Below, piece by piece: positions 8,749-18,031 of a DNA stretch of 64,000 bases. The DNA comes from Halolamina pelagica (GTDB lineage: Archaea > Halobacteriota > Halobacteria > Halobacteriales > Haloferacaceae), in assembly GCF_001307315.1 (NCBI RefSeq), contig NZ_LGUC01000001.1, positions 1,178,001 to 1,242,000 of the forward strand. Direction: 5' to 3'. The notes beneath the pieces were generated by a model. It searched no databases and was not told the origin of the DNA. It saw only the letters and a list, made by a program, of their open reading frames with translations. The first letter of the stretch is position 1. Each line of letters starts with the position of its first letter. The position numbers and the translations under genes are program-made.

Positions 8749-9671
8749 TTAGTCGTCGCCGCTGGCGAAAGACTCGATCCGATCGAGCTGTTCGCGATGG
8801 AGGGTGAGGATCAGGTCCGAGAGCACCCCGAACATCAGGAGTTGGACGCCGAGGAGGATCCCCGCAGCGCCCGCGAGCGCCCAGATCTGGTGGGGGACGC
8901 CGTAGACGAACCACTCGACGGCGACGTAGGCCGCGATCACCGACCCGGCGACGCCGGACGCGACGCCGACGCTCCCGAAGTAGAACAGCGGGTTGTTGGT
9001 TTTCGCCCGCCGGAACAGTTCGAGGAGGATGATCCCCCGTCGCGGATGGGGTGGAGGTTCGTGTTCGACCCCGCAGGGCGCTCGAGATACGTGATGGGGA
9101 CGACGGTTGTGGGGATCCCCTGCTTCGCACACTCGACGGCCATCTCGGTCTCGATCCCGAACCCCTCCGCGGAGAGGTGGAGCCGTTCGAACGACGAGCG
9201 ACTGAACGCTCGGTAGCCGCTCAGGATGTCCGTGAACTCTTCGCGGTGGATCGTTCCGAACAGCCAATTGATGAGTCCGTTGCCGATCCGGTTCAGGCGC
9301 GTCATCGCGCCGTCCTCCATGTCGGCGAACCGGTCGCCGATGACGTGGTCGTACCCCTCCTCGAGCGGCGCGAGCATGGCGTCGGCGTCTTCGGGGCGGT
9401 ACGTGCCGTCGCCGTCGGCCATCAGCACGTACTCGCGGTCGATGTGTTCGCGGACCGCCTCGCGGATCGCCTGTCCCTTCCCCGACGCTGACTGGGTCTC
9501 GACGCGCGCACCGTGCTCGCGAGCGATCTCGCGAGTGCCGTCGCCGGAGTCCCCGTCGATCACGAGCACGTCATCGAACCCGTGCTCGCGGAACCCGTCG
9601 ACGACGTCGCCGATGGTGGCGGCCTCGTCGTACGTCGGGAGGAGGACGGTGACCTGTTCGGGGTCGGGCAT
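8749..9671 (-). CDS. aglJ: GT2 glycosyltransferase, AglJ-like, one frame break
   Basis: A family 2 glycosyltransferase of about 307 residues after repair. The N-terminal GT-A domain has VTVLLPTYDEAATIGDVVDG, DVLVIDGDSGDGT and the DxD-like LMADGDGTY. Two membrane helices lie at the C-terminus (YFGSVGVASGVAGSVIAAY and LAGAAGILLGVQLLMFGVL), as in the Haloferax AglJ that loads the first hexose onto dolichyl phosphate in S-layer N-glycosylation. The frame breaks at the C run 9034-9038. Adding one base joins HPIRDGG to IILLELFRRAKTNNP. The role fits the aglB gene 8 kb away. The ATG at 9671 follows directly from the domain start. Confidence 0.8.
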
Positions 9672-9766
9672 CTCGTCTCCGTGTGGTGTGGGGTGGAGTG
9701 AAAAGGCTTCTACTTGGGGGCGGCGACACCGGCGGAGTTTTTGCCGGCGGTAGCACAAGGGAGAAT

Positions 9767-10909
9767 ATGCGACGTTTCGTCGAGGCACTGGCCGGCCTCC
9801 TCGCGCTGACCGGGCTGCCCTATTTAGCCTACGTGGGCCTGTACTGGCTCTTCGGGCCCGAGGGCTCGCCCGCGGAGAAGGATTACGACGCCGAGCCGAC
9901 AGTGAGTATCGTCCTCCCGACGTACAACGAGGAAGGGATCGTCGAGACGAAACTCGAAGAGTTGGTCTCGCTCGACTACCCGATGGAGAAGGTGGAGGTC
10001 GTCGTTGTCGACTCCAGTGACGACGAGACACCGGAGCTGGTGGAGGCATTCTTCGCGGACCGGCAGGCGCCCGAACTGACGCTGATCCGCGAGGAGGAGC
10101 GCCGTGGACTCGCCGTCGCGCTGAACGAGGCCTACGCCGCGGCGTCGAACGAGATGGTCGTCAAGACTGACTGCGACTCCCGGATCGCCGACGACGCCCT
10201 CCGTGAGGCAGCAGCGAATCTCGCTGATCCGGATATCGGCGCCGTTACGGGGCGAAACGCCGAAGCACTCGGCGGGAGCGAGGTCGAAGAGGGGTACCGG
10301 GACGTGCAGGCCCACATCCAGACGCTCGAGTCCCACCTCGACTCGACGCTCATCTTCCACGGCCCGTTCTCGGCGTTCGAGAACGACGCCATCGTCTCCA
10401 TCGACGAGGACTCCATCGCCGACGACACGGAACTGGCGCTGAAGATCCGCAAGGGCGGCGACCGCGTCGTGTTCGACCCCGAGATCGAGTACAAGGAGGC
10501 CGCCCACTCGACGTTCCGAAAGCGTCGCCAGCAGAAAGATCGCCGCGCGATGGGGTTGATTCGGCTGCTCTGGCGACAGCGAGAAATGTTGGGCGGGTAC
10601 GGCGCCTACGGCCGAGCGGTGCTGCCGTTCAACTGGTGGTTCATGATCGTCTCGCCGTGGCTCGTGATGGGGTCGATCGGGTTGGCAACGCTGGGTGGGG
10701 TGGCCGTCGGTGGCCCGCTCGGACTAGTTGTTCCAGCAGTGGTCGGCGGATTCGTGGCGCTTGGCTCGCGTGAGAAGTTGGGCGGGCTGCAGGCGGCGTA
10801 CTCGCTGTTCGACACGCAGGTCTCGCTGTTCCGTGCGAGCCTAAAGCTTCTGAGTGGCGAGGGTGACGGGACGTGGGAGATCGACGAGGAACTGCGGGAG
10901 GTTTACTGA
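9767..10909 (+). CDS. Membrane-bound GT2 glycosyltransferase
   Basis: A 380-residue processive-type glycosyltransferase. One N-terminal membrane helix (ALAGLLALTGLPYLAYVGLY) comes first, then a GT-A domain with TVSIVLPTYNEEGIVETKLE, VVVVDSSDDET, the metal-binding KTDCDSRI and a QxxRW-like RKRRQQKDRR region, then two or three C-terminal helices. It is divergent from the aglJ-like gene with 95 bases between them. It likely adds a sugar to a lipid-linked glycan or makes a surface polysaccharide. The start ATGCGACGTTTC is chosen because the hydrophobic N-terminus begins there. Confidence 0.82.
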   Translation: MRRFVEALAGLLALTGLPYLAYVGLYWLFGPEGSPAEKDYDAEPTVSIVLPTYNEEGIVETKLEELVSLDYPMEKVEVVVVDSSDDETPELVEAFFADRQAPELTLIREEERRGLAVALNEAYAAASNEMVVKTDCDSRIADDALREAAANLADPDIGAVTGRNAEALGGSEVEEGYRDVQAHIQTLESHLDSTLIFHGPFSAFENDAIVSIDEDSIADDTELALKIRKGGDRVVFDPEIEYKEAAHSTFRKRRQQKDRRAMGLIRLLWRQREMLGGYGAYGRAVLPFNWWFMIVSPWLVMGSIGLATLGGVAVGGPLGLVVPAVVGGFVALGSREKLGGLQAAYSLFDTQVSLFRASLKLLSGEGDGTWEIDEELREVY

Positions 10910-10960
10910 GGCTGTCGAAGGAAGCGTCGCACGGCGAGTGTGGTTGGTTGAAACGTCACC

Positions 10961-12426
10961 CTACCTTATTCGCGTTCGGATGCGACCGAGAGCCGGGACG
11001 AGAACATTATTGAGAGTGAGCCGGAAGTGACTGCTCATCACCACGAGCGAGAGGAAGTACGCCCCAGCTCCGAACACGATGAGTGCAATTACCGGAACCC
11101 AGGACACCAGCGGGACCATCGGTTTGATCAGCATGATCAATCCATACATGACGACTGCACTACCGAGCTGTGCCACGACGGGCTTTGGGAAGATTATACC
11201 ACCGAGCTCTCGATGGCTCACGGCCTGATAGATGGCCAATAGAACTACTTCTACGGCTAGCGTCGCCCCAATCACCCCAAGGAGTCCGTCCCAGTAGTTC
11301 CCCAGTAGCAGCGCGAGCGGGAGGTGGACCACCAATGCAAAGAGCCGGAGTCGGAACACGATCTGGGGGCGGTCGGAACCCTCGAGCGCAGTCGCGAACG
11401 GATCCTGGTAAATGTAGAAGACGAAAAATAGAGCGATCCCGATCAGTGCGGTCGCGCCACCGGCGAACTCGGAGCCGAAGAACGTCTGCATGAGCGCAGC
11501 CGGCATCGCGAGTGCTCCGAAAAACATCGGGATAGCGAGCAGCCCGGTGTAGATAACTGCGTTAACGATATCACTCCGGATTTCCTGTCCGATCGAAGTC
11601 AGCCCGCTCACTTTCACACCGAGGGCGTTTGAAATGCTCCCGGAGAGCTGTTGTGCCGGAGTAACGATACGGAGGGCGGTTTCGTAGAAACCGACCGCTG
11701 ACTCGCCAGCAAACAGGCGAATGAGGATGACGTCGACTCGCTTGTAGAAGTCCTCGACCACCGCTGTCGGGACGGAGTAGCGGGCGAACGTGAACACGTC
11801 GGCGCCCGTCTTCCCGATGTTACTTATCGACGGGCGTACTCCAGCTGCAACGAACACGATACCGGCGGAGATGAGTGTCCCCCCGCAAGTCCGACCAGTA
11901 GGCCGAACGCTCTGTACCCCTGGACGAGAAACAGCAATTGGAGCCCGAGAGTGAAGGCGCTACGAACCGTGTCGATCCAGAGGGAACGGCTTGGGTACCC
12001 TAACCCCGCGTAGAACCGGTTGAGAATCTGGAAGAGCCCCACGGTTGCGAGAACCGAAATGACTCCTGAAACGACGAGTGGTGTCATCGGAAGGAGATCG
12101 GTAAACTCCGCTACGAGGAACGTCCCAACAGCGACGACGACAACCCACGCGGCGTGGAAGAGCAGTCCGACTGTGAGATACGTATCCGCCTCCGTCTCGA
12201 TTTGGCTGACGCGTTTCTTCAGGGCGACACCGACGCCGGCATCGACTCGAACGAGAAGCAATGCGATAGCGAGCGCGAAGTAGTATCGCCCGACGCCCGC
12301 TGGACCGAGCACGTTTGCGAACGCGATGACACCGACGAACCCCAACCCGGACATCGTGAACTTCGCGATCGCGGAGGTGAACGCCTCGCTACCCAGATCG
12401 AGTTCGGCGGTGTTCTTGTCGGTCAT
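10961..12426 (-). CDS. Polysaccharide/oligosaccharide flippase (MATE-like Wzx fold), one frame break
   Basis: A protein of about 488 residues with some 12-14 membrane segments, in the size range of Wzx/AglR-type exporters. The N-terminus reads FTSAIAKFTMSGLGFVGVIA followed by VLGPAGVGRYYFALAIALLL, the usual flippase start. A later loop has KRVDVILIRLFAGESAVGFY. The frame breaks at the C run 11879-11884. Adding one base joins GLLVGLAGG to TLISAGIVFVAAGVRPSISN. It is the last gene of a minus-strand run that starts with a GT4 glycosyltransferase. It probably moves a lipid-linked glycan across the membrane for AglB or for surface assembly. GC content is visibly lower than in flanking genes. Confidence 0.82.
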
Positions 12427-12445
12427 TGATGGTAGACCGGGTGGG

Positions 12446-13597
12446 TCACTTGTAACCGAGTGCTTCTAGATCGTCTTCGGGAAGTTCGTCTCTGGACACT
12501 GGTTCGCTTGCGGTCGTTTCCCACTCTTCGAGTGCAGCAGTGAGCTGTGAATCTGTCGTGTGCTCGCCGTCGAATGTACGTACCCCGTCGTTGTTGGCGA
12601 AGTGTCGAGCGTTCATGGCCGCGTAGTTCCCGTTCGAGGCGGCGAACGCGGTCTCTCGCTGGATGCTTCCATCACCGTGGATCTCCCCGCGGAAAATTGA
12701 GGGGACATCCACCAGACTCCAGACATCACTCCGATCGAGTGAGATCGGTAGGTTCCGTCCAGCCATCGGCACGCGAAGGATCTCCGGACACATCGTGGCA
12801 TGATGCCCCCACTCTCCGTACTCCCCGAGTAACTCGCCGTGGTCTGCACAGAACAACACTTGAGTCTCGTCGGGAATCGTCTCCCAGAGCCGGGCGAGCC
12901 GCTTGTCGAGCTCCTCCACTTCACCCCGGTAGAGCTTCCGTCCGAGTTCGGCGTCCGCGTCGCTTCCACGACCGTCAAGCAGTCGGCGCGTAACCTGTTG
13001 TGCCTCGGTCCGGGAGACGGGGGCCTCGTCGGGGTTGTACGGGTGGTGTGGCTCCATGAAGTGAAGCCACCCGAACCAGTCATCGTTAGACGTGTTGACG
13101 GTATCAAGAAACTCGTCAATGACTTCTGCCGCCGGGCGGTAATCCCGGGATGCGTCGGTGACTGTGCCTCGGAGGCTCTGGTAGCTGTTGTACAATCGCG
13201 ATGCGATCCCGTAGACGGTACTCTGCGGCGTCATATGCGACGCCACCCGGTCCTTTATCGACGCCTCGCCACGATCGGGCTCAATGAACTGGTCGAAACC
13301 CGCGTCGTATCCGTAGCGTTTCGAGAGAAACCGGTTCGTCGAGATGCCGACCTTCCGACGGTGTGGAAGCTGCGGCACGAAGCTCTCCTGCTCGGTGATG
13401 CCTGCCTGGCCTGGGTAAATACCGCCGATGATGGACTGGAAGCAGGAGGGCGTCGCCGTGTTCGGGGCGAACGTCGCTTCATGTGTCTCGCCAAGGAACT
13501 CCCGAGTCGAACTCATGTGTGGGTAGTGATCATACCGCAAAGAGTCAACGGTGATGAGAAGCGCGGGCCCGGCCATAGATTCCATTTCTCCCTTCAT
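12446..13597 (-). CDS. Alkaline-phosphatase-superfamily (sulfatase-like) protein A
   Basis: A 383-residue protein of the alkaline phosphatase/sulfatase fold. A metal-binding aspartate is in ALLITVDSLRYDHYP, the usual nucleophile region reads NTATPSCFQSIIGGIYPGQA, a histidine pair is in WLHFMEPHHPYNPDE and the DHG motif is in LFCADHGELLGEYGEWGHHA. The sulfatase Cys-x-Pro-Ser-Arg is not conserved, so formylglycine-dependent sulfatase activity is unlikely. Phospho- or other transfer on a glycan is more plausible but unproven. It ends in EALGYK, a C-terminal pattern shared with the next three genes. It sits between a flippase and three paralogues in a glycan operon. An internal ATG at 13582 could also be the start. 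Confidence 0.8.
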   Translation of the reverse strand: MKGEMESMAGPALLITVDSLRYDHYPHMSSTREFLGETHEATFAPNTATPSCFQSIIGGIYPGQAGITEQESFVPQLPHRRKVGISTNRFLSKRYGYDAGFDQFIEPDRGEASIKDRVASHMTPQSTVYGIASRLYNSYQSLRGTVTDASRDYRPAAEVIDEFLDTVNTSNDDWFGWLHFMEPHHPYNPDEAPVSRTEAQQVTRRLLDGRGSDADAELGRKLYRGEVEELDKRLARLWETIPDETQVLFCADHGELLGEYGEWGHHATMCPEILRVPMAGRNLPISLDRSDVWSLVDVPSIFRGEIHGDGSIQRETAFAASNGNYAAMNARHFANNDGVRTFDGEHTTDSQLTAALEEWETTASEPVSRDELPEDDLEALGYK

Positions 13598-13628
13598 CAG
13601 TTTAAACTCCGTCGGGAGTTGTCGGGAG

Positions 13629-14584
13629 TCATTGATACCCCAGCGCAGTCAGCCGTTCATTGATCGTGTCGTCGGTGAGGTGGATTTCTTCTGGTTCCAC
13701 TTCTGGTTCCAACTGGCCCGAGTCAGTCGCAGAGGTCACGATCCACGGGACTTCACGGAGCGCGGCCGCGGGGACGTGTCGGTAATGACCGTACAGGTTC
13801 CACTCGCCGAACGCCTCGCCGTGGTCACTAGAGAGGACGACCCGATCAGCGTCGATGTTCTCGAGGAGGGGGGCAACACCATCGTCGAGCACCCATCTGA
13901 GGTTGTCGCGATACGCGTCCCACGCGTCCGCTCGAGACAAGTCTCCCATTTGGAGGAGGTCCCAGACGGAGCGCTGGGCAGCCCCCCGCTCGTCTGCGTC
14001 GGCCCGGTCTCCAACGTCCAGCGAACGGTAGGGAATATGTGGCTGCATGTAATGGACGATGAGCCGATCAAACTCACCGTTCCGTCGGACGTCGACAGCA
14101 CGATCAGTGACCGTCTCTGGCGGAACAACCCCTAGATCATCGTCCCACCCATACCGCCATACCTCGTCGAGCAAACCAAAGCTGGCTGGGTCGGGCTCGA
14201 ACTCGTCACCGAACTGTTGAGAGAAGTTGTTCGCACAGACGTACGCAGTTCGTTCGACAACGTCGTTGGGGGCTTCCGAAAACGTTCGGTTGAGCCATTC
14301 CCAGGACGTAGAGCCCACAGAGGTTATCGAGGGAACGTCGGACGGGACAAACGGGTAGCCCCCTGAAACTTCCTCGGCGACGTCCGGTCGACACGTATCG
14401 AGAAGCACTAGGACGTCCCAATCTCGTTCGAACACGTTCTCCCCCTTACGGTCGGCCCCGATGAGGTGTGAGGAGTGACGCAGCGCACCCCCCAGAAATC
14501 GTATGCTGCGGAGACACCACCTTTGCGCCAACCGTAGTGGTTCACCTTGAACCGAGACTCTTCGATCCAGTCCCGAAACGTCAT
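13629..14584 (-). CDS. Alkaline-phosphatase-superfamily (sulfatase-like) protein B, one frame break
   Basis: About 318 residues after repair. It carries DWDVLVLLDTCRPDVAEEV (metal site), SVGSTSWEWLNRTF (probable nucleophile serine region), LIVHYMQPHIPYRS and SSDHGEAFGEW. The start at 14584 is favoured because the peptide MTFRDWIEESR matches the N-terminus of the two paralogues, and its ATG overlaps the TGA of the upstream gene (ATGA). The frame then breaks at the C run 14488-14493. Adding one base joins AAYDFWGG to ALRHSSHLIGA. It ends LTALGYQ. It probably modifies a lipid-linked or surface glycan. The substrate is unknown. Confidence 0.78.
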
Positions 14585-15618
14585 ACGTACCCGAGTGCTT
14601 CGAGTCGATCCTTTCGCTCATCCTCCGATACCGCCTCCTCCTCGGTCGTCACAGAGGGAGTCAACTCTCCCGTATCAGTTGCTGTTGTTTCGACCCAAGG
14701 CACCTCTTTGAGCGTTTTCAACGGTACGTACGGCGGGTGTGCGTAAGTCCCCCATTCTCGGGCGGTTGCCGCGTCGGCCGTCCACGTCTCGGCACCCCAT
14801 CGGCCGAACGCCTCTCCATGGTCGCTGGAGAGGATGACCCGGTCAGCGTCGACGTTGTTCAGTAGTGGGGTGACGCCATCGTCGAGCACCCACCGAAGGT
14901 TATCGCGATACGCGTCCCAGACTTCTTTGATCGAGATCTCGTTGGCACGGAGTTCTTCCCACATCTCCCGGGCCGGGTGAGTCGCACCGTAGTTTCCAAC
15001 ACCCGGCTTCTCGTCCCACCCATACCGATCGATCATCGACCGATACGGTGCGTGCGGCTGCATATAGTGGACGATCAGCCGATCCGGGTCGTGCTCACGA
15101 GCGGCCGCGACCGCGCGGTCGGTGACCACTTCTGGCGGGGTGGTGCAGACCTCTTCATTCCATCCGTACTCGTGTACTTCGTCCAAGTAGAGCAAATCGT
15201 CATCGTCGATGTGCTCGGCAAACAGGTTCGAGGTGACGTACGCCGTGTTTGCGAGCTCCTCGCCGTACCAACCGTTGGTCGATCGGTCAATGAATGGCTC
15301 GGAGTAGTCGCCGTCAGTGAAGTTCTTCCGAATCCACTCCACCGAAGCCGAGCCGAGGGAAGTATGGGTTGGGACCTCCTCCGGCACGTACTCGTACTCA
15401 GAACTGACCTGCTTGAGTAGATCCGGACGACAGGTATCGAGGATTACGAGTACGTCCCATTCTCGCTCGAAAATAGAGGTTCCATAGTTGAACCCCGCTC
15501 GCCCTGTACGATCGAGAACCCCTGTAAGGAGGGCTTCAGCCGACCCGCGCCCTCCGGTAACGATTCCGTGTTGGGCGATTCTCTCTCGTGATTCATTGAA
15601 CCAGTCCTGTAGTGTCAT
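14581..15618 (-). CDS. Alkaline-phosphatase-superfamily (sulfatase-like) protein C
   Basis: 345 residues and intact, so it serves as the reference for its broken paralogues. The N-terminus MTLQDWFNESRERIAQHG is followed by EWDVLVILDTCRPDLLKQV, SLGSASVEWIRKNF, LIVHYMQPHAPYRSM, and SSDHGEAFGRWGAETW. It ends LEALGYV. The stop overlaps the start of protein B as ATGA, which indicates translational coupling. Upstream there is a 76-base gap with a hairpin at 15625-15645 (TGCCGC/GCGGCA) and AT-rich boxes, so a second promoter inside the operon is possible. Activity is unassigned beyond the fold. Confidence 0.82.
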   Translation of the reverse strand: MTLQDWFNESRERIAQHGIVTGGRGSAEALLTGVLDRTGRAGFNYGTSIFEREWDVLVILDTCRPDLLKQVSSEYEYVPEEVPTHTSLGSASVEWIRKNFTDGDYSEPFIDRSTNGWYGEELANTAYVTSNLFAEHIDDDDLLYLDEVHEYGWNEEVCTTPPEVVTDRAVAAAREHDPDRLIVHYMQPHAPYRSMIDRYGWDEKPGVGNYGATHPAREMWEELRANEISIKEVWDAYRDNLRWVLDDGVTPLLNNVDADRVILSSDHGEAFGRWGAETWTADAATAREWGTYAHPPYVPLKTLKEVPWVETTATDTGELTPSVTTEEEAVSEDERKDRLEALGYV

Positions 15619-15694
15619 GATAGCTGCCGCGGTTTCGCTGCGGCAAGTTAAGAGAAGGGTTGTCGGTGCCGTGGGATAATATTTCCTTTTGCTA

Positions 15695-16658
15695 TCAACG
15701 GTAGCCGAGGGCTGCGAGGCGTTCCTCTATCTCGTCGTTTTCTAGCCGGATCGCTTCCGGTCTGATCGTCGGTTCAACGCTCCCTTCGTCGGTAGCACTG
15801 GTGACAGCCCACGGCACACGCTTCAAGGGTGGGATCGGAGCGGGCGTGCTGTGCCCGTAGTACCACCAGTCGCCGAACCCCTCGCCGTGATCGCTCGTAA
15901 GCACGACCTTATCGGCGTCGATGTTTCGTAGCAGGGGTTCGATGCCGTCGTCTAGCACCCAACGCAGTGTGTCTCGATAAGCGTCCCACGCCTTTTCGGC
16001 TGAGACTCGCTTTGTCCTGATCCGCTCCCACATGTTCATATCGGGGCGATCCTCGGGGTTGTCCATCCCGACAGTCAACGAGTACCACTCTGGGTGCTCC
16101 TGCACAAAGGGTCGGTATGGGGCATGGGGCTGCATGTAGTGGACGATCAAGCGGTTTGGCTCGTGCTCACGGGCGACGGCGATGGCACGGTCGGTGAGAT
16201 TCTCCGGGGGACGTTACCCCACTGTTCGTCCCAGGCATATTTCCAGACTTCGTCAAGCAGAAACAGCGACTCGGGGTCAGGTATATCTCGCGTGTGCGGG
16301 TTCGCGCTTACATACGCCGTTTTCGCGAGCGAGTCGGCGTGTTCGTCGGGGTCAAACGTCTTGCGAATCCACTCGGGCGAGCGTGAACCCAGGGAGTTAA
16401 TCGATTGGGATGTGTCGTACCCCGCGAGGAAGTCGTACTCGTTAGATACTTCCTGTAGCAGATCAGGCCGACACGTATCGAGAACGACCAAAACGTCCCA
16501 CTCTTTGTCCCACACCGGGGTGCCGTAGTTATACAGGTGTTCACCGACCTTGCCAAGCCCGCCCTCGTAGAGTTCCTGCACTGCGCCGTAGACCCCCATC
16601 AGGGCCCCTCCCGCTCAAACCGGTCGACGCTGTTCGAAACCCATTCGCCGAAGGTCAT
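15695..16658 (-). CDS. Alkaline-phosphatase-superfamily (sulfatase-like) protein D, two frame breaks
   Basis: About 321 residues after repair. The start MTFGEWVSNSV at 16658 matches the N-termini of proteins B and C and overlaps the TGA of the upstream glycosyltransferase gene (ATGA). Two breaks occur in C/G runs: 16605-16608 near codon 18, and 16206-16210, where adding one base gives NVPPENLTDRAIAVAREHEP leading into NRLIVHYMQPHAPYRP. Metal and active-site motifs are EWDVLVVLDTCRPDLLQEV, SLGSRSPEWIRKTF and TSDHGEGFGDW. It ends LAALGYR. It follows the GT4 gene directly, so it likely acts on the product of that pathway. Confidence 0.78.
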
Positions 16659-17767
16659 GTCTCGTCACCCGAACCGTATGATACATCGATCGTTGCATCG
16701 TCCTCGGCGCGGGCTACAGCGTCTTGCATTCCCTGGCGGAATGCTTCCGCGCTGTAGCGTTCGGCGTACTCCTGAATCTCGGCTGCCGACCAGGCAACCC
16801 CCTCACGCTCGAACCGTTCGACTGCCGAACGGATACTCTTGGGGTCGGGGTCGTGCGTATAACCATTCTTCCCAGCCTTTATTTGATACTTCGTGTACCC
16901 TTCGTCGACGCCGAGAACCGGCGTACCGCTGGCCAGTGCCTCTACCGGGATCATGCCGAAGTCCTCATTCATTGCGTTGAATAGCAGCGCCCGAGCCTCG
17001 CCGAGGCGACGTTTCTTCTCCGATTCGTCCATGTAGCCCACGAACCTGACGTTCTCTGGGGCTCGACGCTCGAGTCGATCGCGCTCCTCACCGGAGCCAC
17101 CGACGACAAGCTCCGCATCGAGCTCTGCGAACGCGTCAACGATCGCGTCGATCCGCTTTTCGGGGATGAGCCGGGAGTAGGTGAGGTAGTACTCTTTCGG
17201 ATCACTCGGGCTGTACTCGTCGACGGGGACCGGCGGGTAGACGACGTCGATGCGGTCCGCCGAGATCCGCCAGTAACGTTCGAGTCGACGGGCGACAAGC
17301 TCGCTGTTCGCGACGAACCGGTCCGGATACTTTGTATTCGGGAGGAATAGGGTTCGCGCTACGAACGAGTAGAGCCGCGTTGGAAGGCTGTCTCCTCGCT
17401 GCTGGAACAGATCGTACGGCGTTCGCGGAGTGCTGTGGACGTAGTGAATGACTGTCTGTTCGTCTTCCGGAACGTACCACGATAGTTCGTTTTTCGATAG
17501 CACGACCGTATCGTACTCAGCCAACTCCGGGATGCGCTGTGCAGCGAACGCGTAGTAGAGATCGCGTGAAAACACGGACCGGCTCAGTTGGGAGACGAGT
17601 CTACCACCGAAGAGTTGCCGAGAGTCGACATCGTCCGGAAGGTACTCCGGATCCCCAAAACCGTAGTACAGTGGCGCATCGAAGAGACGGGCCAGTTCGT
17701 TTGAGACCTGCTCTGCACCACCACGCTGTAGATAGTTTCCGTGAGCGATAGCGGTACGTCCTGTCAT
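16655..17767 (-). CDS. GT4 family glycosyltransferase
   Basis: A 370-residue GT-B fold glycosyltransferase. The N-terminal domain begins with AIAHGNYLQRGGAEQVSNEL (the glycine-rich acceptor-side loop). The C-terminal nucleotide-sugar domain has YYLTYSRLIPEKRIDAIVDA and the E-x7-E motif in NEDFGMIPVEALASGTPVLG. It is the first gene of the minus-strand glycan operon, and its stop overlaps the start of sulfatase-like protein D. A T-rich box at 17889-17896 upstream may be its TATA element. It probably adds a hexose to a growing lipid-linked glycan. Donor and acceptor are unknown. Confidence 0.85.
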   Translation of the reverse strand: MTGRTAIAHGNYLQRGGAEQVSNELARLFDAPLYYGFGDPEYLPDDVDSRQLFGGRLVSQLSRSVFSRDLYYAFAAQRIPELAEYDTVVLSKNELSWYVPEDEQTVIHYVHSTPRTPYDLFQQRGDSLPTRLYSFVARTLFLPNTKYPDRFVANSELVARRLERYWRISADRIDVVYPPVPVDEYSPSDPKEYYLTYSRLIPEKRIDAIVDAFAELDAELVVGGSGEERDRLERRAPENVRFVGYMDESEKKRRLGEARALLFNAMNEDFGMIPVEALASGTPVLGVDEGYTKYQIKAGKNGYTHDPDPKSIRSAVERFEREGVAWSAAEIQEYAERYSAEAFRQGMQDAVARAEDDATIDVSYGSGDET

Positions 17768-18031
17768 TTGAACACCCGTACCAACGACCGATCAGTCGGA
17801 CTGCTGTGAACTACTCGCCCGAGATCGAGGGAGTGAAATCGGACGGTCGGGGACGGGAGGGTCAACATACATGGCGTTGCAGGCCAGAAGATAAAAACGC
17901 CATCGCATACGGTTTTGCTACCTCGATAGACGGTCGTAGTATGCGTATTTTGGGAGTCCCCAAGGGGAGGCCGACCACGGGCTGCTGGCTCTTTCACAAA
18001 CCTTATCCCCCTTTTGCTACGATTCACGCCA

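Noticed and set aside
17904-17945. A 7-bp inverted repeat (CGCATAC / GTATGCG) in the GT4-aglB gap
   Set aside because: The arms are 28 bases apart and fit no promoter position clearly; chance is plausible.
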